A stretch of DNA of 36,377 bases from CAIKZY01 sp044374195 (GTDB lineage: Bacteria; Actinomycetota; Actinomycetes; S36-B12). Both the position numbers and the translations under genes were made by a program. The DNA lies in contig JBILOY010000021.1 in the NCBI GenBank assembly GCA_044374195.1, positions 1 to 36,377 on the forward strand, read 5' to 3'. Positions 1-8,178 of the stretch are shown in pieces; within the stretch, counting starts at the first letter, position 1; each line of letters begins with the position of its first letter. The notes beneath the pieces were generated by a model that did not search any database, was not told the DNA's origin, and was given only the letters and a program-made list of their open reading frames with translations.

Positions 1-30
1 ACATCGGCGAGAAGTGTGAGGGATAACGAG

Positions 31-103
31 TGCGCCCGACAAGATTCGAACTTGTAACCTCTTGATCCGTAGTCAAGTGCTCTATCCGTTGAGCTACGGG
101 CGC
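31..103 (-). tRNA. tRNA-Arg (anticodon ACG)
   Basis: On the minus strand the sequence folds as a full cloverleaf: acceptor GCGCCCG paired with CGGGCGC, an anticodon stem CTTGA/TCAAG around the loop CTACGGA (anticodon ACG), and a T arm ACAAG-TTCGAAT-CTTGT. The 3' CCA is not encoded; the bases after the discriminator A read CTC. A candidate -10 box TAGACT lies on the minus strand at 127-132, 23 nt before the 5' end. Confidence 0.96.
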
Positions 104-159
104 CCGGTCGCTAACAACCGTCAAAGAGTCTACAGGCTCCCCGCCTGACCTCTAAACCA

Positions 160-178
160 CCCCGAGGAGGCCTCGGGG
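160..178. terminator. GC-rich hairpin between the two tRNA genes
   Basis: CCCCGAGG and CCTCGGGG form a perfect 8-bp stem with a 3-nt loop. It lies downstream of tRNA-Ser (minus) and upstream of tRNA-Arg. There is no clear T run, so it could be a terminator or a processing signal. Confidence 0.4.
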
Positions 179-193
179 CGTGAGGGGAATGAC

Positions 194-222
194 TCAGGGG
201 CGCCCCGATGGGACGCCCCTGA
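194..222 (-). terminator. Hairpin just after tRNA-Ser(GCU)
   Basis: TCAGGGGCG and CGCCCCTGA form a 9-bp stem with an 11-nt loop. The hairpin starts a few bases beyond the CCA end of the minus-strand tRNA-Ser gene, where a terminator is expected. No strong U tract follows. Confidence 0.45.
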
Positions 223-226
223 CAGG

Positions 227-319
227 TGGCGGAGGCGGCGAGATTTGAACTCGCGATGGGCGTTAAACCCAAACCGCATTAGCAGTGCGGCGCCATAGAC
301 CGGACTAGGCGACGCCTCC
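227..319 (-). tRNA. tRNA-Ser (anticodon GCU)
   Basis: On the minus strand the acceptor GGAGGCG pairs with CGCCTCC. The anticodon stem CCGCA/TGCGG encloses CTGCTAA (anticodon GCU). A long variable arm typical of serine tRNA follows, then a T arm GCGAG-TTCAAAT-CTCGC. The discriminator G is followed by a genome-encoded CCA (227-229), unlike the other two tRNA genes in the window. Confidence 0.96.
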
Positions 320-389
320 ATGCAACCGCCCCGATTCTGCCTTATGGCCGGATCAGGGAACCACCGTGCTGCCCGCATAGGTTATCGGG

Positions 390-395
390 CAGACT
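390..395 (+). promoter_or_regulatory. Candidate leaderless -10 box of the glucokinase gene
   Basis: CAGACT ends seven bases before the ATG at 403, and no Shine-Dalgarno sequence precedes that ATG. It matches the window-wide leaderless pattern only at the A in position 2 and the T in position 6. TAGGTT further upstream (376-381) is an alternative -10 with a short leader. Confidence 0.35.
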
Positions 396-402
396 CTCGG
401 CC

Positions 403-1158
403 ATGACAACGACGCTGGCGATCGACTGCGGAGGCGGCGGGATCAAGGGCTCCGTGCTCGATGAGGCGGGCACGATGCGCGCCCATCCCATCCGGGTCCC
501 CACGCCCTACCCCCTGTCGACCGAGTTGTTCGTCCAAACCCTGGTCGATCTCGCGGCTCAACTACCGAAGGCTGATCGGGCCACAGTGGGCATGCCGGGC
601 ATGATCCGCCACGGTGTTGTCATCACCACCCCGCACTACGTCACCAAGTCGGGCCCGCGCACTCGTGTACTGCCCGAGTTGGTCGAGCAATGGGAGGGCT
701 TCGACGCGAGGGCCGCGCTGGAGACGGCTCTTGGCATTCCCGCTCGCGTGCTTAACGACGCCGAGGTGCACGGTGCCGGCGTCATCGCCGGTCAGGGCCT
801 CGAACTCGTGCTCACCCTCGGCACCGGCCTGGGCTGCGCCATCTATGACGGTGGTCATCTCGCACCTCACCTGGAGATGTCGCAGGCACCGGTGCGCTGG
901 GGCCTGTCATATGACACGTACATCGGCGAGCACGAGCGTCGTCGCCTTGGCGATGCACTCTGGTCGCGTCGCATTGCGCGCGTGGTCGACGGTCTGCGCC
1001 CGGTGTTCATGTGGGATCGGCTCTACATCGGCGGCGGCAACTCGCGCCACATCACGCCCATCGTTCTGGCCAAGCTAGGCGACGATGTCGTTATCGTGCC
1101 GAACACCGCAGCCATGGTGGGCGGCGCCCGCGCGTGGCTACTTCACACCGACGGCTAA
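403..1158 (+). CDS. ppgK: ROK-family sugar kinase, polyphosphate glucokinase type
   Basis: Probably phosphorylates glucose to glucose-6-phosphate in the cytosol using polyphosphate and/or ATP. The 251-residue length fits polyphosphate glucokinases. The N-terminal phosphate-binding motif reads AIDCGGGGIKG (residues 6-16, where the family usually has IDIGGSGIKG). A catalytic-Asp motif LNDAE follows, then LTLGTGLG, and a C-terminal IGGGNS. The HLEM segment resembles the family's ELGH region but the usual ELGHH motif is not intact, so the phosphate donor and the sugar are less sure than the fold. The ATG at 403 has no ribosome binding site and may be leaderless. It stands alone, convergent with the next gene. 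A role in feeding sugars beside the inositol genes is only inference. Confidence 0.78.
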   Translation: MTTTLAIDCGGGGIKGSVLDEAGTMRAHPIRVPTPYPLSTELFVQTLVDLAAQLPKADRATVGMPGMIRHGVVITTPHYVTKSGPRTRVLPELVEQWEGFDARAALETALGIPARVLNDAEVHGAGVIAGQGLELVLTLGTGLGCAIYDGGHLAPHLEMSQAPVRWGLSYDTYIGEHERRRLGDALWSRRIARVVDGLRPVFMWDRLYIGGGNSRHITPIVLAKLGDDVVIVPNTAAMVGGARAWLLHTDG

Positions 1159-1179
1159 ACCGCCAGCGCTAACGAAGAT

Positions 1180-1200
1180 TGACGAAGAGCGTCAGCTTTT
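1180..1200 (+). terminator. Possible short terminator after the glucokinase gene
   Basis: TGACG-AAGAG-CGTCA forms a 5-bp stem followed by GCTTTT. It lies between the convergent genes and overlaps the stop codon of the minus-strand gene. The stem is short. Confidence 0.3.
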
Positions 1201-1395
1201 GGGCATGCGCGAGATGCGAATACCCGCGTAGATCGCGCCAAGCACCATGCCGAGTGCAGGCCAGAACGGCCAGAAGTAGCCCTGGCCTGTGAGAGCCCAC
1301 ACAAGGACGCAGATGACCCACACGATGACGAAGCCGATCACCATGCGCCAGAAGCCCTTGACTGATGCGGCGCGCTTTGCTGCGGCATTGCTCAT
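1192..1395 (-). CDS. Small two-helix membrane protein
   Basis: A 67-residue protein of unknown function. The ATG at 1395 is chosen because GAGGGG lies at Shine-Dalgarno distance; a longer reading to 1491 adds an arginine-rich stretch without support. After a short basic N-terminus (MSNAAAKRAAS), two hydrophobic segments follow, about residues 18-34 and 40-56, joined by a turn rich in Gly, Trp, Phe and Pro, and the tail is basic. This is the layout of 2TM-type small membrane proteins common in actinobacteria. It lies between a kinase gene (convergent) and an MFS gene on the same strand, with a gap of about 108 nt from the latter, so it may have its own promoter. Confidence 0.6.
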   Translation of the reverse strand: MSNAAAKRAASVKGFWRMVIGFVIVWVICVLVWALTGQGYFWPFWPALGMVLGAIYAGIRISRMPKS

Positions 1396-1503
1396 GTTGA
1401 AAATTCCCCTCGGTGGCCGTTGATTTCCTTGGCGCGGTCTACCTGCGACCGCGAACGCATGACTCACACTAATCCTCGATGTTCGTCTCAACAGTGATTG
1501 ACG

Positions 1504-2685
1504 CTAGCGAGCACTGTCCGAAGTTTCCGGCAGGGGCTTCGTGACACCCACGACGAGGAATCCGATCACGAGCAGCACCAGGGTCACACTGAGTGAGCGA
1601 AGAACGCCAGTGTGCTCTGCAATGAGCCCAACTATGGCGGGGGCTGTCAGGAATGCCACATAGCCAATCGAAGCAACAACGCTCACGCGTCCGGCCGCCT
1701 TCGCAGGGTCATCGGCTGCCGCGCTCATGGCTACCGGGAAGCCGAGGCCGGTGCCGAACGCCCAGAGCAGGCAACCGACCATCATGACCCACAGCGTGGG
1801 AGCGAGAACTACGAGCAAAACCCCGGCGATGGCAATAAGTATCAGGACTCGCATGGTGCGAACTCGGCCGAAGCGGTTGATGATGCCGGCACCGAACCAT
1901 CTCACGCTAGTGAATCCAATGACGGCGAAGAAGAAAACTACTGATGCCAAAGCAGCCGTGGCGGAGAAGGCATCCACGGAAACGACGCCGGCCCATTCAT
2001 TCACGGTGCCCTCGGAGAAGGCCAGTGCGAAAAGAAAAACACCGATCAGCAGAGTGCGCGGTTCCTTCCATGCGGCCATGGGGTGCCCGCGCTCTCCCGC
2101 GTCATGCTCCTGTGAACCGGCGGGCAGGTAGTAGCGAATTGCCACCAGTGATAGTACGAGGATGATCGTCGCGATGATTGTCAGGTGAACGGCCACCGAG
2201 ATTGCGAAGATGTTCGCGACAATTCCCAGTAGCGCACCCAAGACCATTCCGATACTGAATCCCGCATAGAAACGTGGCATCACAGAGCGCCCCAGGGCCT
2301 GCTCGACCGCAGCGCCCTCGACATTCATCGCGACATCGCCGGAGCCCGTTCCGATTCCCATGAATACGAGCCCGATGACCACGACCAGCACCCCAAAATT
2401 CGTGCCGATGCCGGCAAGCGCAATTCCGAAAGCGAAGAGCGTGACAGTGAAGGACATTGTTCTGGCGGCACCAAAGCGATGCACCAGCAGGCCCGCGGTG
2501 GGCAATGCGATCACGCAGCCGGCGGCAATGGCGAGCAGCACTAAGCCGAGTTGAGCGGGGCTGAGATCTAGCTGCTGCTGAACTTGCGGGATTCGCGAGG
2601 CCCAGCTGGCGAAGCCGAGGCCCTGCAGGATGAACACGACCGAGACGGCGCGCTTGGCGACTTCGACCCTCGGCATTCCGTTCAC
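1504..2685 (-). CDS. MFS transporter (YbjJ/fucose-permease-like)
   Basis: A 393-residue major facilitator protein with about 12 hydrophobic helices. The first loop (residues about 25-45) reads GFASWASRIPQVQQ, which resembles YbjJ-like MFS proteins. LVHRFGAART after helix 2 is the A-loop motif, and a second HRFG-like repeat (INRFGRVRTMR) starts the C-terminal half. The substrate is unknown; sugar or small-metabolite efflux or uptake is plausible. The GTG at 2685 is preceded by CATAGT-N6, the leaderless pattern seen elsewhere in the window. An ATG at 2676 with a weak AGGTG ahead of it is the alternative. It follows the iolA terminator and carries no inositol operator, so it is probably not part of that regulon. 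Confidence 0.8.
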   Translation of the reverse strand: MNGMPRVEVAKRAVSVVFILQGLGFASWASRIPQVQQQLDLSPAQLGLVLLAIAAGCVIALPTAGLLVHRFGAARTMSFTVTLFAFGIALAGIGTNFGVLVVVIGLVFMGIGTGSGDVAMNVEGAAVEQALGRSVMPRFYAGFSIGMVLGALLGIVANIFAISVAVHLTIIATIILVLSLVAIRYYLPAGSQEHDAGERGHPMAAWKEPRTLLIGVFLFALAFSEGTVNEWAGVVSVDAFSATAALASVVFFFAVIGFTSVRWFGAGIINRFGRVRTMRVLILIAIAGVLLVVLAPTLWVMMVGCLLWAFGTGLGFPVAMSAAADDPAKAAGRVSVVASIGYVAFLTAPAIVGLIAEHTGVLRSLSVTLVLLVIGFLVVGVTKPLPETSDSAR

Positions 2686-2691
2686 CTATCC

Positions 2692-2697
2692 ACTATG
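2692..2697 (-). promoter_or_regulatory. Leaderless -10 box of the MFS gene
   Basis: On the minus strand CATAGT is followed by six bases and then GTG at 2685. The same hexamer and spacing occur before the K+ channel gene at 29460. Confidence 0.4.
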
Positions 2698-2718
2698 TCG
2701 CACTCGTTCGGAAACGAA

Positions 2719-2749
2719 CGAAGGACACCCCCCTTTGGGGTGTCCTTCG
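2719..2749 (-). terminator. Rho-independent terminator of the iolE-iolD-iolA operon
   Basis: CGAAGGACACCCC and its exact complement form a 13-bp stem with a 5-nt loop, beginning 11 nt after the iolA stop codon. On the minus strand it is followed by TTTCC. It separates iolA from the MFS gene. Confidence 0.8.
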
Positions 2750-2760
2750 CGAGTTCGCTC

Positions 2761-4254
2761 TTAACCGTGGGTCGGGAAGCCCAGGTTGATTCCGCCGTGG
2801 CTTGGGTCGAGCCAACGGCTGGTCACGACCTTGCCGCGGGTGAAGAAGTGCACGCCCTCGGTGCCATGGGCGTGGGTATCGCCGAAGAGCGAGGCCTTCC
2901 ATCCGCCGAAGGAGTAGTAAGCCATGGGCACGGGTACCGGAACATTGATGCCGACCATGCCGACCTCGATCTCGTTCTGGAATCGACGAGCTGCTCCGCC
3001 GTCATTGGTGAAGATGGCAGTGCCGTTGCCGTACGGATGATCATTAATCAGTTGCACGCCGGCTTCGTAGCTGGGCACGCGCACCACACTGAGCACCGGG
3101 CCGAAGATCTCTTCCTGGTAGATCGTCATATCGGTGGTGACGTTGTCGAAGAGTGTCGGGCCAAGCCAGTAGCCATTCGCTTCGCCATCAACGATGATGC
3201 CGCGACCATCAGCCACGAGAGTTGCGCCGGCCGCTTCACCCGCATCGACGTACGACGCCACCTTGTCGCGATGCACCTTGGTGACCAGCGGGCCCATGTC
3301 GCAGTTGCGACGACCGTCGCCGGTCTTCAGGCTGCCCATGCGCTGATGGATCTTCGCAACGAGCTCATCGCCGATCGGGTCGACTGCGAGCACGACCGAG
3401 ATTGCCATGCAGCGCTCACCGGCCGAACCGAAGCCAGCGTTGATGGCCTGGTCGGCTGCGAGATCGAGATCAGCGTCGGGCAGAACCAGCATGTGGTTCT
3501 TGGCACCGCCGAGTGCCTGCACGCGCTTGCCGTTCGCGGTACCGCGCTCATAGACGTACTTCGCGATGGGTGTCGAGCCAACGAACGAAATGCTCTTGAC
3601 GTCCTTGTTGTCGAGAAGGGCGTCGACCGACTCCTTGTCACCGTGCACGACATTGAAGACGCCGTCGGGCAGGCCGGCGTCCTTCCACATCTGGGCGATC
3701 AGGTTGGTGGCCGACGGATCCTTCTCGGACGGCTTGACGACGACGGTGTTGCCCGCAGCAATGGCGATCGGGAAGAACCACATCGGCACCATGGCCGGGA
3801 AGTTGAACGGCGAGATGATGCCAACGACGCCAAGGGGCTGGCGAATTGAGTACACATCAATTCCGGTGGAGACACCTTCGGAGAAGCCGCCCTTGAGCAG
3901 GTGCGGGATACCGCAGGCGAACTCGACGACCTCCATGCCACGCGTGACCTCGCCGAGTGCATCAGAGAGCACCTTGCCGTGCTCCTCGGTGATGATCGCG
4001 GCTACTTCCTCCTTGCGGGCGTTCAGGATCTCGCGGAAAGCGAAGAGGATCGAAGCGCGCTTGGTCAGCGAGGTATCGCGCCAGCCCGGGAATGCGGCCT
4101 TGGCGGCAGCAACTGCTTCGTTGAGAACCTTCGCGCTGGCGAGGTCGACATTCTTGGTGATCTCGCCGGTGGCGGGGTCGTAGACATCGCCCGAGCGCTC
4201 GGCCGTGCCTTCCCAGAGCTTTCCGTTGATCCAATGCGTAACGCGCGCGGCCAT
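2761..4254 (-). CDS. iolA: Methylmalonate/malonate-semialdehyde dehydrogenase (CoA-acylating)
   Basis: Catalyses the last step of inositol breakdown: malonate semialdehyde + CoA + NAD+ to acetyl-CoA and CO2. The enzyme also accepts methylmalonate semialdehyde (MmsA). The 497 residues match family length. The aldehyde dehydrogenase fold is clear: SPFNFP (149-154), VVKPSE (172-177), SFVGSTPIAKYVY, ALGGAKNH (247-254), the active-site FGSAGERC with Cys282, and EEIFGPVL. GAKNH in place of the common GGKNA and the ERCMA context are typical of the CoA-acylating MMSDH branch. It is last in the operon iolE-iolD-iolA, 57 nt after iolD, and ends at a strong terminator. Control is presumably from the operator upstream of iolE. 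Confidence 0.93.
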   Translation of the reverse strand: MAARVTHWINGKLWEGTAERSGDVYDPATGEITKNVDLASAKVLNEAVAAAKAAFPGWRDTSLTKRASILFAFREILNARKEEVAAIITEEHGKVLSDALGEVTRGMEVVEFACGIPHLLKGGFSEGVSTGIDVYSIRQPLGVVGIISPFNFPAMVPMWFFPIAIAAGNTVVVKPSEKDPSATNLIAQMWKDAGLPDGVFNVVHGDKESVDALLDNKDVKSISFVGSTPIAKYVYERGTANGKRVQALGGAKNHMLVLPDADLDLAADQAINAGFGSAGERCMAISVVLAVDPIGDELVAKIHQRMGSLKTGDGRRNCDMGPLVTKVHRDKVASYVDAGEAAGATLVADGRGIIVDGEANGYWLGPTLFDNVTTDMTIYQEEIFGPVLSVVRVPSYEAGVQLINDHPYGNGTAIFTNDGGAARRFQNEIEVGMVGINVPVPVPMAYYSFGGWKASLFGDTHAHGTEGVHFFTRGKVVTSRWLDPSHGGINLGFPTHG

Positions 4255-4311
4255 GATTCCTGCTTCCGTGATTGCTTGGTAATGCCTGTGGGGTCAAGCC
4301 TATGACGAATA

Positions 4312-6168
4312 TCAACGCTGTTGACTCTTGCCCTCCAGCAGAGCCTTGCGTGCCTCATTGACGGCGGGGCGGTGGCTCACCTCAGGTACGCCTACCTCCC
4401 AAAACGAGTCGCCCTCGCTCCACTTGTGCTTCGCCACAGGAGTAACGATCACGTGCACCCCTGGTATTCCCTTGACGGCGTGCAGCGCGTCATCAAACTC
4501 GGCAAGTGTGCTTGCCGAGATGACCTCGGCACCCATTCCGGCAGCGATCTTCGCGAAGTCGATCACAGCAGGATTCGGTCGATCTTCGTCGGCCAGCATG
4601 GTGCGGAAACTTGCTGCGCCATGACCGATCTGCAAGCGCTCGATGACATTGAAGCCCTGGTTGTCGCAGATGATCAGCACGAGGCTGGTGTTGTGCAGTA
4701 CCGCGCTGTAGACATCCATCGGCAGCATCATGAACGAGCCATCGCCTGTCATGCCGTAGACGGTTGAGCCGGGCCGCGAAACCGCGCGCTCGAGCGCTGC
4801 GCCCCAGGTGCCACTGACTTCGTAGCCCATGCATGAGAAGCCGTACTCGCAGTCGAAGGTGGCGATGCCCTTGCTCGGCCAGTTCATGACGAGCTCACCC
4901 GGCAAGCCACCTGCAGCAGTGAGCACATAGTCATCGTCGCCAGCGATGGCGTACACCCGACCTATCAGCTGCGCGTAAGTCGGATCACTAGTCGCGGTGA
5001 CAGCGGTGCGCTGCTCGATCAATTCCACCTGCTTCGCACGTGAGCTGCGACCGGTGGCGAACCACTCGGCCGACGCTGCCCAGCCCTGGAGGCCGGCGGT
5101 GAACTCGGAGAGCACCTCACGTGCATCACCGACAACGGCGAGGCCCTGGCGCTTGAGCGCGTCGTAACGCGCGACATTCACGCCGATCACCTTCACGCTC
5201 GGGTTGCGGAAGATGGTGCCCGACTCGGTGGTGAAATCCTGCAGACGAGTACCGAGTGCGATGACGAGATCGGCTTTGTGCGAGATCTCCTGGCCGGCGG
5301 TCTCGCCGAAGACTCCGATCGAACCCGCGAATGCTGGATCGCTGGCGAGTAGTGATGACTTTCCAGCCACGGTCTCCATGACGGGGATGCCGAATGCGTT
5401 CGCGAATGCGGAGAGCTCAGCCTCAGCAAGTGAGTAGTGCACACCGCCGCCGGCGATGATCATTGGCTTCTTCGCCGCGCGAATGAGTGCGATTGCCTCG
5501 TTGACCTGGTCGCGTGAGGCACGTGGCCGCGCGATGCGATGCACGACCGTGTCGAAGAGATCGGCCGGGAAGTCGTAGGCCATCGCCTGAACATCCTGCG
5601 GGAGCGCGAGGGTGACCGGACCGCAATCAGCCGGGTCAAGGAGCGTGGCAATCGCTTGGCGCAAGGTGGTCTTGAGCTGCGAGGGCGCGGTAATGCGATC
5701 CCAGTAACGGCTCACGGCCTTCAAAGAGTCGTTCGCGGTAATCGTGGGATCACCGAAGTGCTCGAGCTGCTGCAGCACCGGATCAGGCTCGCGTGAGTTG
5801 AAGGTGTCACCGAGGAGTAATAGCAACGGGAGGCGGTTCGCGAGCGCGACGCCTGCAGCGGTGACCGTGTTCAGCGCACCTGGACCGATTGACGTGGAAA
5901 CCGCCATGATCTGACGACGCTGCGCGGCCTTGGCGTACGCAACAGCAGCAAGAGCCATACCTTGCTCGTTTTGCCCGCGCAGAGTGGCGATCTGGTCTTT
6001 GTGTAGTTCGAGTGACTCACCAAGGCTCAGTGCATTGCCGTGACCGAAAATCGCGAAGACACCCGGTACCAACGGGATGAACTTTCCGCTGCGGTCATCT
6101 TCGACCTTCTGCGCGATTAGGAAGCGAATGATCGCGTCAGCGACCGTCGTGCGCACTGTGCCACTCAT
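4312..6168 (-). CDS. iolD: 3D-(3,5/4)-trihydroxycyclohexane-1,2-dione hydrolase
   Basis: A thiamine-diphosphate enzyme that opens the inositol ring: trihydroxycyclohexane-1,2-dione + water to 5-deoxy-glucuronate. At 618 residues it has the usual three ThDP-enzyme domains. The N-terminal Pyr domain carries FGHGNALSLGE (41-51) and the cofactor-activating Glu in GQNEQGMA (E68). The middle domain includes PMIIAGGGV. The C-terminal PP domain has the ThDP/Mg motif GDGS near residues 473-476 and the partner Asn in CDNQGFN. FGHGN near the N-terminus is characteristic of IolD against acetolactate synthase. Its ATG overlaps the iolE stop by 4 nt (ATGA), so the two are translationally coupled. Confidence 0.95.
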   Translation of the reverse strand: MSGTVRTTVADAIIRFLIAQKVEDDRSGKFIPLVPGVFAIFGHGNALSLGESLELHKDQIATLRGQNEQGMALAAVAYAKAAQRRQIMAVSTSIGPGALNTVTAAGVALANRLPLLLLLGDTFNSREPDPVLQQLEHFGDPTITANDSLKAVSRYWDRITAPSQLKTTLRQAIATLLDPADCGPVTLALPQDVQAMAYDFPADLFDTVVHRIARPRASRDQVNEAIALIRAAKKPMIIAGGGVHYSLAEAELSAFANAFGIPVMETVAGKSSLLASDPAFAGSIGVFGETAGQEISHKADLVIALGTRLQDFTTESGTIFRNPSVKVIGVNVARYDALKRQGLAVVGDAREVLSEFTAGLQGWAASAEWFATGRSSRAKQVELIEQRTAVTATSDPTYAQLIGRVYAIAGDDDYVLTAAGGLPGELVMNWPSKGIATFDCEYGFSCMGYEVSGTWGAALERAVSRPGSTVYGMTGDGSFMMLPMDVYSAVLHNTSLVLIICDNQGFNVIERLQIGHGAASFRTMLADEDRPNPAVIDFAKIAAGMGAEVISASTLAEFDDALHAVKGIPGVHVIVTPVAKHKWSEGDSFWEVGVPEVSHRPAVNEARKALLEGKSQQR

Positions 6169-7070
6169 ACGCTGACCTTGATGAACGGAACGACATCGGT
6201 AAGCAGCCAGTCGATGGAGATGCGCAGGTCAGCGACCGGGCCTTCGTTCTCGGCAGGCTCCACGACGAGGGCGGAATCCTGCTCGTGCACATACCAGCCG
6301 CGATAGCCCTGATCCTCGAGTGAGAGCACGACTTCCTTGAGCGGAACGTCGCCTTGGCCTAGCGGCGGAAAAAGTCCGGCATCAACTGCTTCTCGCGTGG
6401 TCAGCTCGCGCGCCATGACGCGCGCGGCAACATTTAGACGAACGTCCTTGAGATGGCACAGCCCGACGCGATCGAAGTTCTGCTGCACGAACTCAAGCGG
6501 ATTCGTGCCGCCAATGGCGAGGTGACCGGTGTCGATGCACCACAGCACGCTCGTGGTCGCGAGGGCGAGATCAACATCGCGCTTGGTCTCGACCATCGTG
6601 TTCATGTGCGGATGCAGCACCTGCGTAAGGCCGTGTCGGGCGCAGATCTGGTCGACGAGCTGCAAGGACTCATTGAGCACCTCGAAGCCGGCACGATCGA
6701 GCGGGGTGGGCGTGCGCCAGTCGTAGTCCATCACTGCCGCCGTGACGAGGTAGGTGGCGCCGGTGCCGGCAAGTCGTGCGGCAGCCTTCTCGGCGATGGC
6801 GAGCATTTCGTCGCGGCGTGCTTCGTCGTGAAGAAGGAGCGAGACGAAGCCACCAAGCATGCGGGAGTCGAATTCGGCCAGCAGTGCTCGAGTCTCGGCA
6901 TCGTCAGTCGGGAAGAAGCCGTCATCGCCGAGTTCGATCGCGTGCAGACCCACGCTGGTGAGCTCTGCCAAGACTCTGCGGACGTCGAGCATTAAGCCCC
7001 ACGAGGGCTGTTCGCAGACGCCCCACGAGACAGGCGCGCCGGCAAGGCGATCGAGGAATGTGTGCGGCAT
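6165..7070 (-). CDS. iolE: Inosose dehydratase (IolE-like TIM-barrel enzyme)
   Basis: Converts scyllo-inosose (2-keto-myo-inositol) to the trihydroxycyclohexanedione used by IolD. The start at 7070 (MPHTFLDR) has GGAGG five bases upstream; longer readings run through the operator and are rejected. The resulting 301 residues match IolE. It has the xylose-isomerase-like barrel with typical IolE elements: PVSWGV near residue 13, AIELGDDG (E46), HPHMNTMVE, WCIDTGHLAIGG with metal-binding Asp and His, CHLKDV, and a C-terminal YRGWYVHEQDS. It is first in the operon iolE-iolD-iolA. A palindromic LacI operator lies 19 nt upstream of the ATG, overlapping the likely transcription start. Confidence 0.88.
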   Translation of the reverse strand: MPHTFLDRLAGAPVSWGVCEQPSWGLMLDVRRVLAELTSVGLHAIELGDDGFFPTDDAETRALLAEFDSRMLGGFVSLLLHDEARRDEMLAIAEKAAARLAGTGATYLVTAAVMDYDWRTPTPLDRAGFEVLNESLQLVDQICARHGLTQVLHPHMNTMVETKRDVDLALATTSVLWCIDTGHLAIGGTNPLEFVQQNFDRVGLCHLKDVRLNVAARVMARELTTREAVDAGLFPPLGQGDVPLKEVVLSLEDQGYRGWYVHEQDSALVVEPAENEGPVADLRISIDWLLTDVVPFIKVSV

Positions 7071-7089
7071 GTGAACCTCCGTGCGTGAA

Positions 7090-7105
7090 ATTGGAGCGCT
7101 CCAAT
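7090..7105. promoter_or_regulatory. LacI-family operator, copy 1 (iolE-iolD-iolA)
   Basis: ATTGGAGCGCTCCAAT is a perfect 16-bp palindrome with the central CG typical of LacI-family operators. It lies between iolE (minus) and a divergent lacI-type gene (plus), and starts directly after the iolE -10 box. Identical cores occur at 9428-9440 and 17341-17356. Confidence 0.85.
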
Positions 7106-7134
7106 AGCATGCCCTATATGCACAACCCTGACAA
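7106..7134 (-). promoter_or_regulatory. Candidate promoter of iolE-iolD-iolA
   Basis: On the minus strand TTGTCA (7129-7134) and CATGCT (7106-7111) are separated by 17 bp. The operator follows the -10 at once, so a bound repressor would cover the transcription start. CATGCT also precedes the iolC operator at 17359-17364. Confidence 0.5.
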
Positions 7135-7167
7135 GTCCCCGAGACTCGAATTCCGATTCCCCTGCCA

Positions 7168-7173
7168 TAGGCT
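7168..7173 (+). promoter_or_regulatory. Leaderless -10 box of the first lacI-type gene
   Basis: TAGGCT is followed by six bases (CCCCGC) and the ATG at 7180. There is no Shine-Dalgarno sequence. Confidence 0.6.
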
Positions 7174-7179
7174 CCCCGC

Positions 7180-8178
7180 ATGACCAGGCCCACGATGGAG
7201 GATGTCGCCGCTGCCGCCGGCGTCTCTCGCTCGTTGGTCTCCCTGGTCTTCCAGGACAGTCCCAAAGTCAGCGAGGCGAGCCGGTCGCGGGTGCTTGCCG
7301 AGGCCGAGCGGCTCGGGTACCGGCCGAATGTCCTGGCCCGGCAGTTGGCCTCGAATCGCACCAAGACCATCGGCATCCTGCTCGACGATCTGCACAACCC
7401 GTACTTCGCCGATGTTCTCGACGCCTTCGAGGCTGAAGCCGAGTCAGCGGGCTATCGCGCGCTCCTCGCGAACGGCCGCCGCGAGGGCGAACGTGAGAGC
7501 GAGGCACTGCGCACCTTCATCGACCACCGCGTCGACGGCGTGATCCTGGCTTCGCCCCGCATCTCCGACTCAGTGCTGACCTCGATGTCGAAGATCGCTC
7601 CACTGGTGTGCGTCGAGCGCCGAGTTGATCTCCCTCGTATTGATGTGGTGATGCATGACGAACGCATCGGCGCTCAGCTTGTCGTTGATCATCTAATCGG
7701 TCTCGGCCATCGCGACATTGTGCATATTGACGGTGGTTCGGGCGCGGGGGCTGCAGCTCGGCGAGACTGGTTTATGCAGTCAATGCGCGACGCAGGCCTC
7801 GCTGCCTCGATGCGCGTTATCGGCGGCGAGTTCACCGAGCAGGCCGGACGCGAGGCTGCCGAGCAGCTGGTGCGCGGCGCTTTGCCGACCGCTGTCTACT
7901 GCGCGAACGATTCCGTCGCTGCTGGTGTTGCTGCGGTTCTGCAGCGCGAGGGTATCTCTATCCCCGGTGATGTCTCATTGGTCGGCTACGACGACACCAT
8001 GCTTGCCAAGCTCGATCTACTCTCGCTCACCAGCGTGCGCCAGCCTCTCGCCGAAATGGCCAAGGCGAGTGTCGACCTCATAAATCGTCGAATCGAAAAG
8101 CCACGCAGGGGCGGAGACATCGTTGATATTGCACCGACTTTGATCACTCGCCGCTCCACGGCGGCACCTCGCGCCTAG
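7180..8178 (+). CDS. LacI-family repressor 1 (probable inositol regulator)
   Basis: A 332-residue DNA-binding repressor. The N-terminal helix-turn-helix (residues about 5-25: MEDVAAAAGVSRSLVSLVF) and the hinge YRPNVLARQLAS are typical of LacI proteins. The rest is a periplasmic-binding-like sensor domain: TIGILLDDLHNPYF, a DGVILASP turn, FTEQAGREA, and a C-terminal VSLVGYDD. The recognition helix (SRSLVSL) differs from that of repressor 2 (SLKTVSR). It is divergent from iolE and the palindrome TTGGAGCGCTCCAA lies between them, so I infer that this protein binds the three such sites and responds to an inositol-derived ligand. The effector is not visible in the sequence. Its stop codon abuts that of repressor 2. 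Confidence 0.88.
   Translation: MTRPTMEDVAAAAGVSRSLVSLVFQDSPKVSEASRSRVLAEAERLGYRPNVLARQLASNRTKTIGILLDDLHNPYFADVLDAFEAEAESAGYRALLANGRREGERESEALRTFIDHRVDGVILASPRISDSVLTSMSKIAPLVCVERRVDLPRIDVVMHDERIGAQLVVDHLIGLGHRDIVHIDGGSGAGAAARRDWFMQSMRDAGLAASMRVIGGEFTEQAGREAAEQLVRGALPTAVYCANDSVAAGVAAVLQREGISIPGDVSLVGYDDTMLAKLDLLSLTSVRQPLAEMAKASVDLINRRIEKPRRGGDIVDIAPTLITRRSTAAPRA

Noticed and set aside
130..378. An 82-codon minus-strand frame over the tRNA-Ser gene
   Set aside because: It runs through the tRNA and its flanking hairpins and has no protein-like features.
403..1158. Glucokinase as part of the inositol regulon
   Set aside because: No operator copy is present near it, an MFS gene and a strong terminator separate it from iolA, and its substrate class is different.
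2584..3849. A 421-codon plus-strand reading frame opposite iolA
   Set aside because: It is antisense to a clear IolA/MmsA protein, has no family resemblance, and reflects the high GC codon bias of the opposite strand.
7071..7397. N-terminal extension of IolE
   Set aside because: It would read through the operator and promoter and into the divergent repressor gene. The ATG at 7070 has GGAGG and gives family length.
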